DNA of 32,564 bases from Rhodospirillaceae bacterium (GTDB lineage: Bacteria > Pseudomonadota > Gammaproteobacteria > Steroidobacterales > Rariloculaceae): contig JAHEEM010000012.1 in NCBI GenBank assembly GCA_024640695.1, positions 1-32,564 on the forward strand, in the 5' to 3' direction. Each line of letters begins with the position of its first letter. The first letter of the stretch is position 1. The notes under the pieces are model-generated. The model worked only from the letters and a program-made list of their open reading frames with translations. It did not search any database and had not been told where the DNA came from. The position numbers and the translations under genes are program-made. This document shows positions 15,901 to 23,360 of the stretch, in pieces.

Positions 15901-16430
15901 ACTTTCGGCTGCTCGCTTATAAAGATGAGTACGAAGTCGCGCGGCTGTTCACTCAGTCGGGCTTCATCGAGCAGCTGCAAGCGGACTACGAGGGCCCGAT
16001 GCGGTTGTCCTTGCATCTCGCGCCGCCGCTGCTCAGCCGTATCGATCCGACCTCGGGCCGCCCGCGCAAGCTCGAGTTCGGCCCATGGATCTTCGTCGTG
16101 CTGCGTCTGCTCGCGCGGCTGCGCCGTCTTCGCGGCGGTCCGTTCGATTTCTTCGGCTATGGTCGGGAGCGGCGGATGGAGCGGCAACTACTGCGCGACT
16201 ATGAGGCGCTGCTGACGCAGCTGGGCGATGAGCTCGACGCCACGCGGCTGCCTCTGGCGGTGGCGCTCGCCGAGCTGCCAAAGGAAATCCGCGGATTCGG
16301 GCCGGTCAAGGCTGCGGCAGTGGCACGGGCCGCGTCGGAAAAAGCGGAGCTGCTGGCCGAGTGGCAAGCAGCTGGAGCTGCGAGAACGACCGATCGGGCC
16401 GCCGTGCCGGCACAGCAGCGCTCAGCTTAG
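12945..16430 (+). CDS. Indolepyruvate/2-oxoacid ferredoxin oxidoreductase, fused subunits
   Basis: A 1161-residue single-chain enzyme of the type annotated as indolepyruvate ferredoxin oxidoreductase. It decarboxylates a 2-oxoacid to the acyl-CoA using thiamine diphosphate and passes electrons to an Fe-S carrier. Order of parts: pyrimidine-binding domain with VSGYRGSPLGGLD and GLNEELAATSVWG near the start; a TPP-binding part around 425-560 (PHFCSGCPHNTST, IGCHFMALW, QMGGEGATWIGQ); a Cys-rich Fe-S segment around 634-682 (CEGCGDC plus further Cys); then the gamma/IorB-like domain from about 711 (IAGVGGTGVVTSGRVLALAA). The C-terminal 200 residues are a family-specific tail. Length is normal for this fused form. 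The true substrate is uncertain: the upstream dehydratase makes 2-oxobutyrate or pyruvate, which may be what it uses. It converges on the DksA-like gene with interleaved stop codons. Confidence 0.93.
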   Translation: MTHRDLKGASSQNRTDGEPVLISGQQALVQLLLLQSQRDRLAGLNTAGFVSGYRGSPLGGLDLELWRAASELEAAQVRFEPGLNEELAATSVWGAQQANLFSDARFDGVFALWYGKGPGVDRSGDAIKHGNAAGTSRYGGVLVVAGDDHACRSSTLPQQSEFMFMDAMMPVLNPGSVAELIEFGLQGYALSRYSGCWVGFIVTQETADAAQTVTLGQSMIEPVEPDFALPADGLNIRWPDPPLAQEHRLHMHKLQAATAFARANRLDRVIWNSPRARIGLVAVGKSYGDLMQALSMLGVDAERAAVLGISLYKVGMSWPLEPEGIANFSSGLEEIIVVEEKRGVVEMQIKEQLYDRRTGASPIVIGKQDERGAPLLPSTGELTAGLVACALAQRLARIHQSGELAHRIAKLVDVSPARLTTGLGGGRLPHFCSGCPHNTSTRVPEGSRAAAGIGCHFMALWMDRSTATYTQMGGEGATWIGQAPFVSTEHMFQNLGDGTYTHSGLLAIRAAVAAGVNITFKILYNDAVAMTGGQPVEGGFSPAQIARQLVAEGVGRVVIVSEHPGKYAGDAGVPPAVNVFGRDELDRVQIQLRGHKGVSALIYDQACAAETRRKRKRGLAPTPERRVVINDLVCEGCGDCNAQSNCLSVLPLETELGRKRTIDQSACNRDYSCLKGFCPSFVTLRGAAPRRRELKLPADLPMPATASRTGAFNIVIAGVGGTGVVTSGRVLALAAHLEGKSVVGLAQTGLAQKFGAVLSHVRIADSAAELCGGPRVAEGQTDLLLASDLMVAAAQSALTLLAPDRSAIVVDSHHGLPPAFIHERDLEFPARALLAALEERGRSDSFTVFDATRYATELLGDAMLANVVILGAALQLGLLPVSEAAIDRAFEQFGSAAEKNRRALTLGRYAAHDPAGLESMCGSRRPAPQPLDDVDALIEHRKAFLTDYQDAAYADRYAALVERIRAKETSVAPGSTALMAAVAREYFRLLAYKDEYEVARLFTQSGFIEQLQADYEGPMRLSLHLAPPLLSRIDPTSGRPRKLEFGPWIFVVLRLLARLRRLRGGPFDFFGYGRERRMERQLLRDYEALLTQLGDELDATRLPLAVALAELPKEIRGFGPVKAAAVARAASEKAELLAEWQAAGAARTTDRAAVPAQQRSA

Positions 16431-16771
16431 CGCGGGCCGCGAATTTCCTCGGCGGTGGCGCAGCGGATACAGCGGTCGGCAAACGGTTGGGCCTTGAGGC
16501 GCGCCAGAGGAATCTCCTCGTTGCAGGTGACACACACACCGTAGGTTCCGTTCTTGATCTGCTCCAAAGCGCGCGCGACGCTGCTCAGCTCCATTTGAGC
16601 CTCGTTGCCAAGCGCATCGACTACCTCCGCGTTCTCGAGCTCTTGCGCCTGTTCCTGAGAGTCGGCGCTTCGTCCACCGGTCAAGTTCTCTTTGATGCGT
16701 TCGAGGCGACTCGCCAGCTCCGCGCGCCTGATGACGAGCTGTTCGTAAATTTCCGCGAATTCGTTGTTCAT
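16427..16771 (-). CDS. DksA/TraR-family C4 zinc-finger protein
   Basis: A 114-residue DksA/TraR-type protein. The start at ATG 16771 has AGGTAT about 5 nt upstream and removes an unlikely 42-residue extension. An N-terminal coiled coil (about 5-75) precedes a C4 zinc finger, CVTC...CIRC (spacing about 17), followed by a short helix. The coiled-coil tip reads VVDALGNEA, lacking the second Asp of the DxxDxA motif with which full-length DksA acts in the polymerase secondary channel, so its effect on transcription may differ. The GTYGVC and IPLARL stretches are typical of the small DksA-like group. Its TAA and the TAG of the convergent oxidoreductase share bases. Confidence 0.9.
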   Translation of the reverse strand: MNNEFAEIYEQLVIRRAELASRLERIKENLTGGRSADSQEQAQELENAEVVDALGNEAQMELSSVARALEQIKNGTYGVCVTCNEEIPLARLKAQPFADRCIRCATAEEIRGPR

Positions 16772-17020
16772 GCCGATACCTAATTCTTTATGAGATGACG
16801 GATGGCAACCGCGCTGCTCGGACGCATGGCCGAGCGCAGATGAAATTCTCAAGCGTGGCTTAGCTCGGAGCATAGCCTGTATTTCCCAGCCGCCCAAGTG
16901 CAGCGTGCTGGTTCGTGGGTCTAAGCGAGCAGCGGCGGAAGGTTACGCCGGTTCGCCATGCGGCCTCTTGGCGAGAGGGTAGTGTCTGTCCGCAGCTCGG
17001 ACCGCGACGGTCAGTGTTGC

Positions 17021-17854
17021 CTAGCTGTCTTCGCCGCTCAGGGCACGGAAACGCGACATGTGGTGCGCGGCGAGTGCGCTCTCTCCGCGCCATTCGTACA
17101 GTCGTGCGAGATTGTAATGTGCATCGGGCAGTGTCGGGTCCGAGCTCACGGCACGTTGATAGTTGTCGATGGCGTCGTCGATTGTGCCCTGGTCCTCGAG
17201 AACGACGCCTAGGTTGAATGCTGCGATTGCGTGATCCGGATGCAGCTCGAGCGCCTCGCGATAGAGTGCCTCTGCGGCTCCGTAATCTCGCGTGGCATGC
17301 AGGATTCGGCCGAGATTGATGCTAGCGCTCACGTGGCCGGGGTCTATAGCCAGCGCTCGTCGGTAGGCATTTGCGGCTTCACCTTGCAGCTCGGCCCGAT
17401 CGAGTTTCAGGCCACGCTCGAACCAATAATCGGCCGTATCCGTGGTAACCAGCTTCACATCCATTCGGGCGCTGGCGATCGTTGCTGCGGAGGGATCGAA
17501 TTCCCTGACGGTGAAGTTGAACAGCGTCTGACCGGTCTCTGGATCCCAGCTCGTGTTGTTGTCCTGCACGAGCACGCGATTGTTAGCGGCGACGACTCGG
17601 ACCGAGCTCAGCGGCCTGCTCGGAGGCAGGTGGGCGCGCACTGCTCGCAGTGCCCGCCACATCCGTCGCACACCAAGATTCTGCTGCTCGAGAACTTTGG
17701 TCGAGCGCAGCAGCACCAGATCCTGGAACGAGAATCGAAAATGGCCTTGGGGGTTTTTCAGCGGGGAAACGAACCCGGCCCGTGCTGCTGCACGTACGCG
17801 TTGTTGAGAATCGCCGATTAGATCGGCAACTTCCCGGGTGGAATAGGCCCGCAT
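17021..17854 (-). CDS. MerR-type HTH domain fused to tetratricopeptide repeats
   Basis: A 277-residue hybrid. Residues 4-56 form a MerR-like winged helix-turn-helix (YSTREVADLIG, then GFVSPLKNPQGHFRFSFQDL). A middle domain of about 80 residues follows (RVVAANNRVLVQDNN, ETGQTLFNF). Residues 140-275 are about four tetratricopeptide repeats, with the clear consensus ANAYRRALAIDPGHVSASINLG and two similar units after it. The HTH suggests DNA binding and the TPR array a protein partner, so a regulator or scaffold is likely; the target is unknown. It is divergent from a small exported-protein gene, 180 nt away, which is a natural candidate target. The initiator ATG at 17854 begins the HTH directly. 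Confidence 0.85.
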   Translation of the reverse strand: MRAYSTREVADLIGDSQQRVRAAARAGFVSPLKNPQGHFRFSFQDLVLLRSTKVLEQQNLGVRRMWRALRAVRAHLPPSRPLSSVRVVAANNRVLVQDNNTSWDPETGQTLFNFTVREFDPSAATIASARMDVKLVTTDTADYWFERGLKLDRAELQGEAANAYRRALAIDPGHVSASINLGRILHATRDYGAAEALYREALELHPDHAIAAFNLGVVLEDQGTIDDAIDNYQRAVSSDPTLPDAHYNLARLYEWRGESALAAHHMSRFRALSGEDS

Positions 17855-18034
17855 GGAACACGATTATCGAGTAGCGAGCTTGGTAAATCCAGCTTTATTG
17901 CTCGTGCTTTTGAACACTTCCATGGGCTATCGGTCACCCGAATCGACGTGTTATCGAGCAGTGATCGGGCTAGTTCATCTTCAGTTCAGCCCCGCGGCAG
18001 TAACCTGAGATCGAACAGTCGAAGGAGAATTACG

Positions 18035-18382
18035 ATGTTGCGAAATATCCTGATTACTGGCACGGCGATCTGTCTGTCGATAGGCAGCGGCCTGGCGCGG
18101 GCGGATCATGACAGGGAGCTGCGCTATGTCGTCGGCGGTGCAATCCTCGGCGCAGCGCTCGGTGAGCTGGCTTACGCAAGTGATCGCCGCGGTTACGTGA
18201 CCGTCGACTACGGGCATGGTGACGGATACGGCTATGGGCCTCGCTACGGCTACCGACCGGGCATCGTCTATCCGCCGCCGAGATTCTTCGCTCGCTACGG
18301 CCAGCATCGGTCTTGGGGCCGTGACTTCCGACGTGGACACCCGCATTGGCCGGGTCGTCACGACAGGCGTCACCACCGCTAA
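18035..18382 (+). CDS. Small exported Gly/Tyr/Arg/His-rich protein
   Basis: A 115-residue protein starting at ATG 18035, with AAGGAG 7 nt upstream. A signal peptide (LRNILITGTAICLSIGSGLARA) is cleaved before DHD. Next comes a short glycine-zipper-like hydrophobic stretch (VVGGAILGAALGELAYA). The tail is rich in Tyr, Gly, Arg and His (GHGDGYGYGPRYGYRPG, ending HDRRHHR). Proteins of this design are often outer-membrane or surface associated in proteobacteria, but no function is known. It has its own terminator and is transcribed away from the HTH-TPR gene. Confidence 0.8.
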   Translation: MLRNILITGTAICLSIGSGLARADHDRELRYVVGGAILGAALGELAYASDRRGYVTVDYGHGDGYGYGPRYGYRPGIVYPPPRFFARYGQHRSWGRDFRRGHPHWPGRHDRRHHR

Positions 18383-18408
18383 GATGGAGCTCAACTCGCC
18401 GCCATCGG

Positions 18409-18439
18409 GGCCGCCTGCTTGCATCAGGCGGCCGCTTTT
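18409..18439 (+). terminator. Rho-independent terminator after the small exported protein
   Basis: A perfect 9-bp GC-rich stem (18409-18417 with 18425-18433) and a 7-nt loop are followed by GC and four T residues. It lies 26 nt after the stop codon. Confidence 0.82.
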
Positions 18440-18592
18440 CTAAGTACATCCGATTGCCACAGTCGCCCGTCCGCTGCCGCGACGGCCTCAGCTAACTGTA
18501 TTCCTGTGTATCGGACGATTGCCTCCCCGTCGGGCTGGTTAGCCGCCGGCCGTTGCGCTTATAGTCCGCGGGTGTTTATAGGGGAGGTGACC

Positions 18593-20227
18593 ATGCGCGG
18601 AAGAATGATGGCGCTGCCGTTGACGATCAACGAGATCATGCATTATGCGGCTCGCCACCACGGCGAGGTGGAAGTCGTTTCGGTCACCGGCGACGAAGGG
18701 CTGCATCGAACGACTTACGCGCAGGTATTTGAGCGGTCGGCCCGGTTGGCTGAGGTGCTCACTGGTCTCGGTCTTCAGCGTGGCGACCGCGTTGCAACTC
18801 TGGCGTGGAATGACCACCGCCATCTTGAGCTTTATTACGGAGTGTCCTGCGCAGGCTTTGTACTGCACACGGTCAACCCGCGGCTGTTCGCAGAGCATCT
18901 CGTCTACATCATGAATCATGCCGAGGATCGCGTGCTTTGCTTTGACCCGATTTTCATGCCGCTGGTGGAGGCTTTGGCGGACAAGCTGCCGACAATCGAG
19001 CACTACGTCGTGCTGTGCGGTGCCGCAAGCATACCGGCTAACAAGCTGCCCGGACTGGTCTGCTACGAGACGCTCCTGGATAACGCCTCGGCAGATTACT
19101 CTTGGCCGACGCTCGACGAGTCCTCGGCGAGCGCGCTTTGCTATACGTCGGGTACTACCGGCAATCCCAAGGGAGTGCTCTACAGTCATCGATCTACCGT
19201 GCTGCACGCTTACGGCAGCGTAATGCCAGATACGATGGGCTTGTCGAAGCGAGATACCGTCCTCCCGGTTGTGCCGATGTTTCATGCGAATGCCTGGGGC
19301 ATGCCCTACGCGTGCCCAATTGCCGGTGCCAAGCTCGTGATGCCTGGGCCGAAGATGGCCGACGGGGAGACCCTGCACAGTCTGATCGAGAGCGAAGGCG
19401 TGACAGCCGCGCTGGGTGTGCCGACAGTTTGGCTCGCATTGCTCGCTTATCTCCGAGACTCCGGCAAGACTGTGCCGAGCCTCGAACGGACTGTCGTCGG
19501 TGGGGCCGCGTGCCCGCTCAGCATCATGCGCGAGTTCGAAGACAAGCACGGCGTGACGACCCGCCATGCCTGGGGAATGACCGAGACGAGTCCTCTCGGC
19601 ACCGTCAACACGCTGCTGCAATCGATGGACAATCTTTCCGACCGCGAGCGCGATGAAATCCGCGTCAAGCAGGGGCGCGTGCCTTTCGGCGTCGACTTGA
19701 AAATCGTCAATGATGTTGGCGAGGAACAGCCATGGGATGGTGAGTCCTTCGGCGATCTCAAAGTGCGTGGCTACTGGGTCTGTGACGGTTATTTCAAGCA
19801 GGATGACAGCGTTGCGTCGCTCGACGCGGGCGGCTGGTTTTCCACCGGGGATGTCGCGACGATCGACACGGCCGGATTCATGAAGATTACGGATCGGACC
19901 AAGGATGTGATCAAGTCGGGTGGTGAGTGGATCAGCTCGATTGAGCTCGAGAATCTTGCCATGGGTCATCCGGATGTCGCTGAGGCGGCCGTGATCGGCG
20001 TCGAGCACCCGAAATGGACCGAGCGGCCGCTGCTGGTCGTCGTCCCGCGTGAGGCGCGAGCAATCGCCAAGCGCGAGCTGCTGGACTGGTTCAAGGGCAA
20101 GGTCGCGGATTGGTGGATACCCAACGACGTCGTGTTCGTCGAAAGTATTCCGCATACCGCAACTGGCAAGGTCTCTAAGCTAAGTTTGCGCGAGCAGCTC
20201 AAGGACTATCGCCTGCCTCCCGGGTGA
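18593..20227 (+). CDS. AMP-dependent acyl-CoA ligase (medium/long-chain fatty acid type)
   Basis: A 544-residue adenylate-forming enzyme that activates a carboxylic acid to its CoA thioester through an acyl-AMP. The ATG at 18593 is chosen because GGGGAGGTGA lies just upstream and the length then matches the family (about 540). The phosphate-binding loop [11 protein letters not shown] is near residue 184, the GMTETSP core follows, GWFSTGD is near 413, and the catalytic lysine is in the C-terminal HTATGKVSK. The overall pattern ([25 protein letters not shown]) is that of long/medium-chain or 3-methylthiopropionate-type ligases. It has its own leader and no evident operon partner. The substrate cannot be fixed from sequence. 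Confidence 0.92.
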   Translation: MRGRMMALPLTINEIMHYAARHHGEVEVVSVTGDEGLHRTTYAQVFERSARLAEVLTGLGLQRGDRVATLAWNDHRHLELYYGVSCAGFVLHTVNPRLFAEHLVYIMNHAEDRVLCFDPIFMPLVEALADKLPTIEHYVVLCGAASIPANKLPGLVCYETLLDNASADYSWPTLDESSASALCYTSGTTGNPKGVLYSHRSTVLHAYGSVMPDTMGLSKRDTVLPVVPMFHANAWGMPYACPIAGAKLVMPGPKMADGETLHSLIESEGVTAALGVPTVWLALLAYLRDSGKTVPSLERTVVGGAACPLSIMREFEDKHGVTTRHAWGMTETSPLGTVNTLLQSMDNLSDRERDEIRVKQGRVPFGVDLKIVNDVGEEQPWDGESFGDLKVRGYWVCDGYFKQDDSVASLDAGGWFSTGDVATIDTAGFMKITDRTKDVIKSGGEWISSIELENLAMGHPDVAEAAVIGVEHPKWTERPLLVVVPREARAIAKRELLDWFKGKVADWWIPNDVVFVESIPHTATGKVSKLSLREQLKDYRLPPG

Positions 20228-20327
20228 TCCGCACAGTGCGACGGAAGGAATGCGATGGCGCGGCCCCGACGATGGTGGGCAACTCTGGACTTGCGTGTTT
20301 CTTGAGGCTTACCCGACGGGTGCCTCG

Positions 20328-20996
20328 TCAGTACACCGTGGGTTCGCATGCGAACGGCAAGAGCTCCCAATCGGGCGCGAACACGAACTCATAGTCCGAA
20401 GAGAACGGCACGCGGAAATACTCGGGGTCTGTAATCGTGAGCGCGACGCTTAGATAGCGGCCGCCGTTACGGTTCTCGACGGCATAGACCTCACGCAAGG
20501 TCATCGCTGCGCTCTTCGGTGTTCCGTTCCGGTCGACTTCGCCCGCGGTCAGGTGCGTAGTCTCGATAACGAGCCTGGCGTCCTCCCAGCGGCCGATCGC
20601 ATGGCCGTTCGGCGTATGCGCGGCGTTCTGCGGCAGCGGTGCTCCGTTCATTTGGACTGTTCGCACGACGTCCATCGTCTCGTAGCGGATCGTGAGCGTG
20701 CTGTTCTCGAAGTCGAAGGTCATCGGACTGACCGGCATGAAGCCGCGAGGCATGCCGGGTGGCTCGCAGCGTAACGCCGGGTCCTGATCGAGACGAAAAC
20801 TCTCGAGGCGCTCGCGGCCCGCCGCAGTCAATGGGTAGTCGACGACGCGGGTGCCCGGCGGGGTCGATGATCTCCAGACCCCGCTCTCGAGTGTCGCGAT
20901 CGTCTCGGGACTGGCCGAGACCCTCCCCGGGCCGAGCAAGGCGATGCTCGAGGCCAGAGCCGAGATCAAGCCCGGCAGAGATCTAGCGTTCAACAC
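20328..20996 (-). CDS. Exported single-domain protein of unknown function, related to the divergent two-domain protein
   Basis: A 222-residue exported protein starting at GTG 20996, with AGGAG 5 nt upstream. A signal peptide (ISALASSIALLGPGRVSA) is followed by GVWRSS, DYPLTAAGRERLESF, then CEPPGMPRGFM and GRWEDARLVIETTHL. The same three landmarks (a G-W/Y opening, a Cys-x-x-x-G-x-P-R element and a GxWE...LV(V/I) element) occur twice in the protein encoded divergently at 21163, so they share one domain. No function is known to me. No metal site or catalytic motif is obvious. The two start codons are 166 nt apart, leaving room for a shared divergent promoter. Confidence 0.78.
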   Translation of the reverse strand: MLNARSLPGLISALASSIALLGPGRVSASPETIATLESGVWRSSTPPGTRVVDYPLTAAGRERLESFRLDQDPALRCEPPGMPRGFMPVSPMTFDFENSTLTIRYETMDVVRTVQMNGAPLPQNAAHTPNGHAIGRWEDARLVIETTHLTAGEVDRNGTPKSAAMTLREVYAVENRNGGRYLSVALTITDPEYFRVPFSSDYEFVFAPDWELLPFACEPTVY

Positions 20997-21162
20997 CCGC
21001 TCTCCTGGAGCGCAGCTCGCATCGGCTGCTATAGTGGTGATCCTACCCGCACCTGCGCCGCCGATGCTACTTGCTGCCGCAGCGGTCGCAGTCGCGCCGC
21101 AGTCGTTCTTGAATCCATCGGCGTTTTGCGGTCGAATCCGGGGTGCAGAATTAGGGGGGCGT

Positions 21163-22710
21163 GTGCGGTTACAGGTATTGATGGTGTTGGCGGTCTTCGT
21201 GGGCTCTGCGTCCGCGCAGACACTCCCGCGTGCAGCCGACGGGCGCCCTGATCTGCAGGGTATCTGGCGGGTTGTCGAACGTGCCGGCTACGACCTCGAG
21301 GACCACGCAGCGCGGCACGATATGCCGGCTGGCCGCAGCGTCGTCGACGGCGGCCTGATTCCTTATCAGTCATGGGCGGCAGAGCAGCAGCGCGCCAACT
21401 TTTCAAATCGTGCGACGGTCGATCCACTCAGGAGCTGCTATCTGCCGGGTGTCCCGCGCGTCATGGCGCTGGACTTTCCGTTCCACATTTTTCAGACCAA
21501 CGAGCATATCGCGATCACGTTCGAGTGGCAGCAGGTCTACCGGCTCATCTACACGGACGGCGAGCCGTCGCTTTACGGTGGGGTCGAATCCTGGATGGGC
21601 AGCTCGCGCGGTCAATGGGAGGGCGACGTGCTCGTCGTCGAGGTCACCGATCAGAACGAGCGGACTTGGCTCGATGCGGCCGGGAATTTTCATAGTAATG
21701 CGATGCGCGTGACCGAGCGCTACCAAATGCGCGATGCCGACACAATCGACTACGAGGCGACGATCGAAGATCCCGGTGTGTTCTCGCGCCCGTGGACAAT
21801 GCGTCTTCAGTTTCGGCGCCAGACGCACATGGACCGGATTCTCGAGTACCAGTGCCAGGCCGAGAAAGAAGAGGCCAGCGGCGCTTTCGAACGCGATGCG
21901 CGTACCTGGTATCCGGCACCTATTCCTGAAGCTAACGAACCCTTCGATTTCGAGGCGGGCGCTGAGGTTCCGTTGCCTGAGGTGCCAGCCGACATTCCAC
22001 GGCATGCGGACGGCACGCCCGACATCAGCGGTTATTACATGGCTGATGCAGGCGGTGCGAATTACGGCCTCGAGGAGCACCCCGGCGACGAACTGACGCC
22101 GCCGAGCCGCGGCCAGGTTATAGATCCGACGGATCGGACCTTGCCATATCAGGCCTGGGCGAGAGCGGAGCGTATCGATCGCGTGCTGCCGCACCGCGGT
22201 TACGACGACCCCACAGCGCATTGCTTCGTTGCCGGCGTGCCGCGGTCGCATTATGTGCCCGCACCGTTCTTTATTCTGCAGCCGCCGGGCTACGTCGTCG
22301 TGTTGCACGAGCGTATGTCATGGCGCCAAATCCGTCTGGATGACGGCGAGCATCTGCCCGAGCACCTGCGCTTGTGGCAGGGTGATTCGATCGGGCGCTG
22401 GGAGGGAGATACCCTTGTCGTGGATTCGCGTAATTTCAACGGCAAGGCCTGGCTCAACGAGGTCGGCGACGTCGTTAGCCACGCTCAGACAGTCGTCGAG
22501 ACCTTTACGCCAGGGAGCCCGACGCAGCTGATTTACCGTGCGACCGTCACGGACCCAATCGCGTATACCCGCCCATGGACGATCGAGATGCCGTTTAACC
22601 GTCAAGCCGAGGAGCTGCTCGAGGTCGCGTGTCTTGAAGACAATAATGACCTCGAGCACTTGAAGGACGTTCGCGATGCGTACCGCACGGGCCAGAGTTC
22701 AGGAGAGTAA
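21163..22710 (+). CDS. Exported protein with two copies of an unknown domain
   Basis: A 515-residue exported protein. I start it at GTG 21163 because the product then has a complete signal peptide (MRLQVLMVLAVFVGSASA-Q), with a G-run just upstream; an ATG at 21181 would cut off its n-region, and the longer frame to 20851 overlaps the divergent gene. Mature residues fall into two similar halves. Half 1 has ADGRPDLQGIWR, CYLPGVPRVMA, GQWEGDVLVVEVTD and PWTMRLQF. Half 2 has ADGTPDISGYY, CFVAGVPRSHY, GRWEGDTLVVDSRNF and PWTIEMPF. This is an internal duplication. The function is unknown; it is 4 nt from the DUF6152 gene and likely co-transcribed with it. Confidence 0.82.
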   Translation: MRLQVLMVLAVFVGSASAQTLPRAADGRPDLQGIWRVVERAGYDLEDHAARHDMPAGRSVVDGGLIPYQSWAAEQQRANFSNRATVDPLRSCYLPGVPRVMALDFPFHIFQTNEHIAITFEWQQVYRLIYTDGEPSLYGGVESWMGSSRGQWEGDVLVVEVTDQNERTWLDAAGNFHSNAMRVTERYQMRDADTIDYEATIEDPGVFSRPWTMRLQFRRQTHMDRILEYQCQAEKEEASGAFERDARTWYPAPIPEANEPFDFEAGAEVPLPEVPADIPRHADGTPDISGYYMADAGGANYGLEEHPGDELTPPSRGQVIDPTDRTLPYQAWARAERIDRVLPHRGYDDPTAHCFVAGVPRSHYVPAPFFILQPPGYVVVLHERMSWRQIRLDDGEHLPEHLRLWQGDSIGRWEGDTLVVDSRNFNGKAWLNEVGDVVSHAQTVVETFTPGSPTQLIYRATVTDPIAYTRPWTIEMPFNRQAEELLEVACLEDNNDLEHLKDVRDAYRTGQSSGE

Positions 22711-22714
22711 CGCC

Positions 22715-23119
22715 ATGCGATCATCACTAGCCGTAAGTCTCGCGATTGCGGGATCCATTTGGGCCATTGCCGCAGTCAATGCGTACGCGCACCATTCGTT
22801 TGCTGCGCAGTTCGACAGAGATCGACCGGTCGAGCTCATGGGTACCGTCACCGAGATGAAGTGGTCCAACCCGCACGCGTGGATCTACATCGATGTCGTA
22901 GACGCCGACGGCAAAGTTGTCAATTGGGCGTTGGAGACGCGGGCGGCCAATAACTTGATCCGGCTAGGATGGCGTCGAGAGGACTTGCCGGTCGGCTCGA
23001 AACTCGAGGTCGACGGCTGGCAAGCACGCAACGGCACCCCGACTGCGAGCATCAAGACAGTCATCTTCGCTGACGGCCGCAGCCTCTTCGTTGGTTCGCC
23101 CGAGCAGTCCGCGCAGTAG
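22715..23119 (+). CDS. DUF6152-like small exported protein, second copy
   Basis: A 134-residue exported protein starting at ATG 22715, with AGGAG about 9 nt upstream and 4 nt after the two-domain gene's stop. The signal peptide ends NAYA-HHS, and the mature protein begins HHSFAAQFD followed by GTVTEMKWSNPHAWIYIDV, the DUF6152 signature. It aligns along its length with the protein at 4050-4427, including the WALE and GW(R/S) stretches. Function is unknown; families with this HHS start are commonly found beside the repeated-domain proteins seen here, which is my recollection of the context and not a search result. Confidence 0.87.
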   Translation: MRSSLAVSLAIAGSIWAIAAVNAYAHHSFAAQFDRDRPVELMGTVTEMKWSNPHAWIYIDVVDADGKVVNWALETRAANNLIRLGWRREDLPVGSKLEVDGWQARNGTPTASIKTVIFADGRSLFVGSPEQSAQ

Positions 23120-23254
23120 TGGCCGCGCGGCCTGGTAGAAGCCTCTGCTCAGCGGGGTTCTCGTAAACCGATGTTCTCGATCATCGAGCTGGCGTCAGTG
23201 CGCAGACACCGAGCGAGTCGGGAGTGCTTTCGGCTCAGGTGCGGGTGTATCGTT

Positions 23255-23314
23255 GCGCTGATGCGCTGATGCGCTGATGCGCTGATGCGCTGATGCGCTT
23301 ATGCGCTGATGCGC
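23255..23314. repeat. Octanucleotide tandem repeat, seven units
   Basis: Seven head-to-tail copies of GCGCTGAT run from 23255 to 23310, the sixth varying at one base (GCGCTTAT), followed by a partial GCGC. The array lies in the 241-nt gap between two convergent genes, 47 nt from the prenyl synthase stop. It is not in any convincing gene. Confidence 0.97.
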
Positions 23315-23360
23315 GGCGACGGCGCGCTGTCGAGCGGAGGGCTCCGGCCGCCTGATCTGG

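Noticed and set aside
16772-17020. Possible tRNA or small RNA gene in the gap beside the DksA-like gene
   Set aside because: Short hairpins are present but no tRNA-type T-loop or terminator was found.
18539-20155. A 538-residue open frame on the minus strand
   Set aside because: It is antisense to the well-supported acyl-CoA ligase and follows from GC-rich codon use; its translation has no domain pattern.
20304-20326. Hairpin as terminator between the convergent ligase and exported-protein genes
   Set aside because: The stem is good (GAGGC/GCCTC plus ACCCG/CGGGT) but neither strand has a T-run after it, so termination cannot be supported.
23255-23314. CRISPR array
   Set aside because: Units are 8 bp with no spacers and no cas genes are present.
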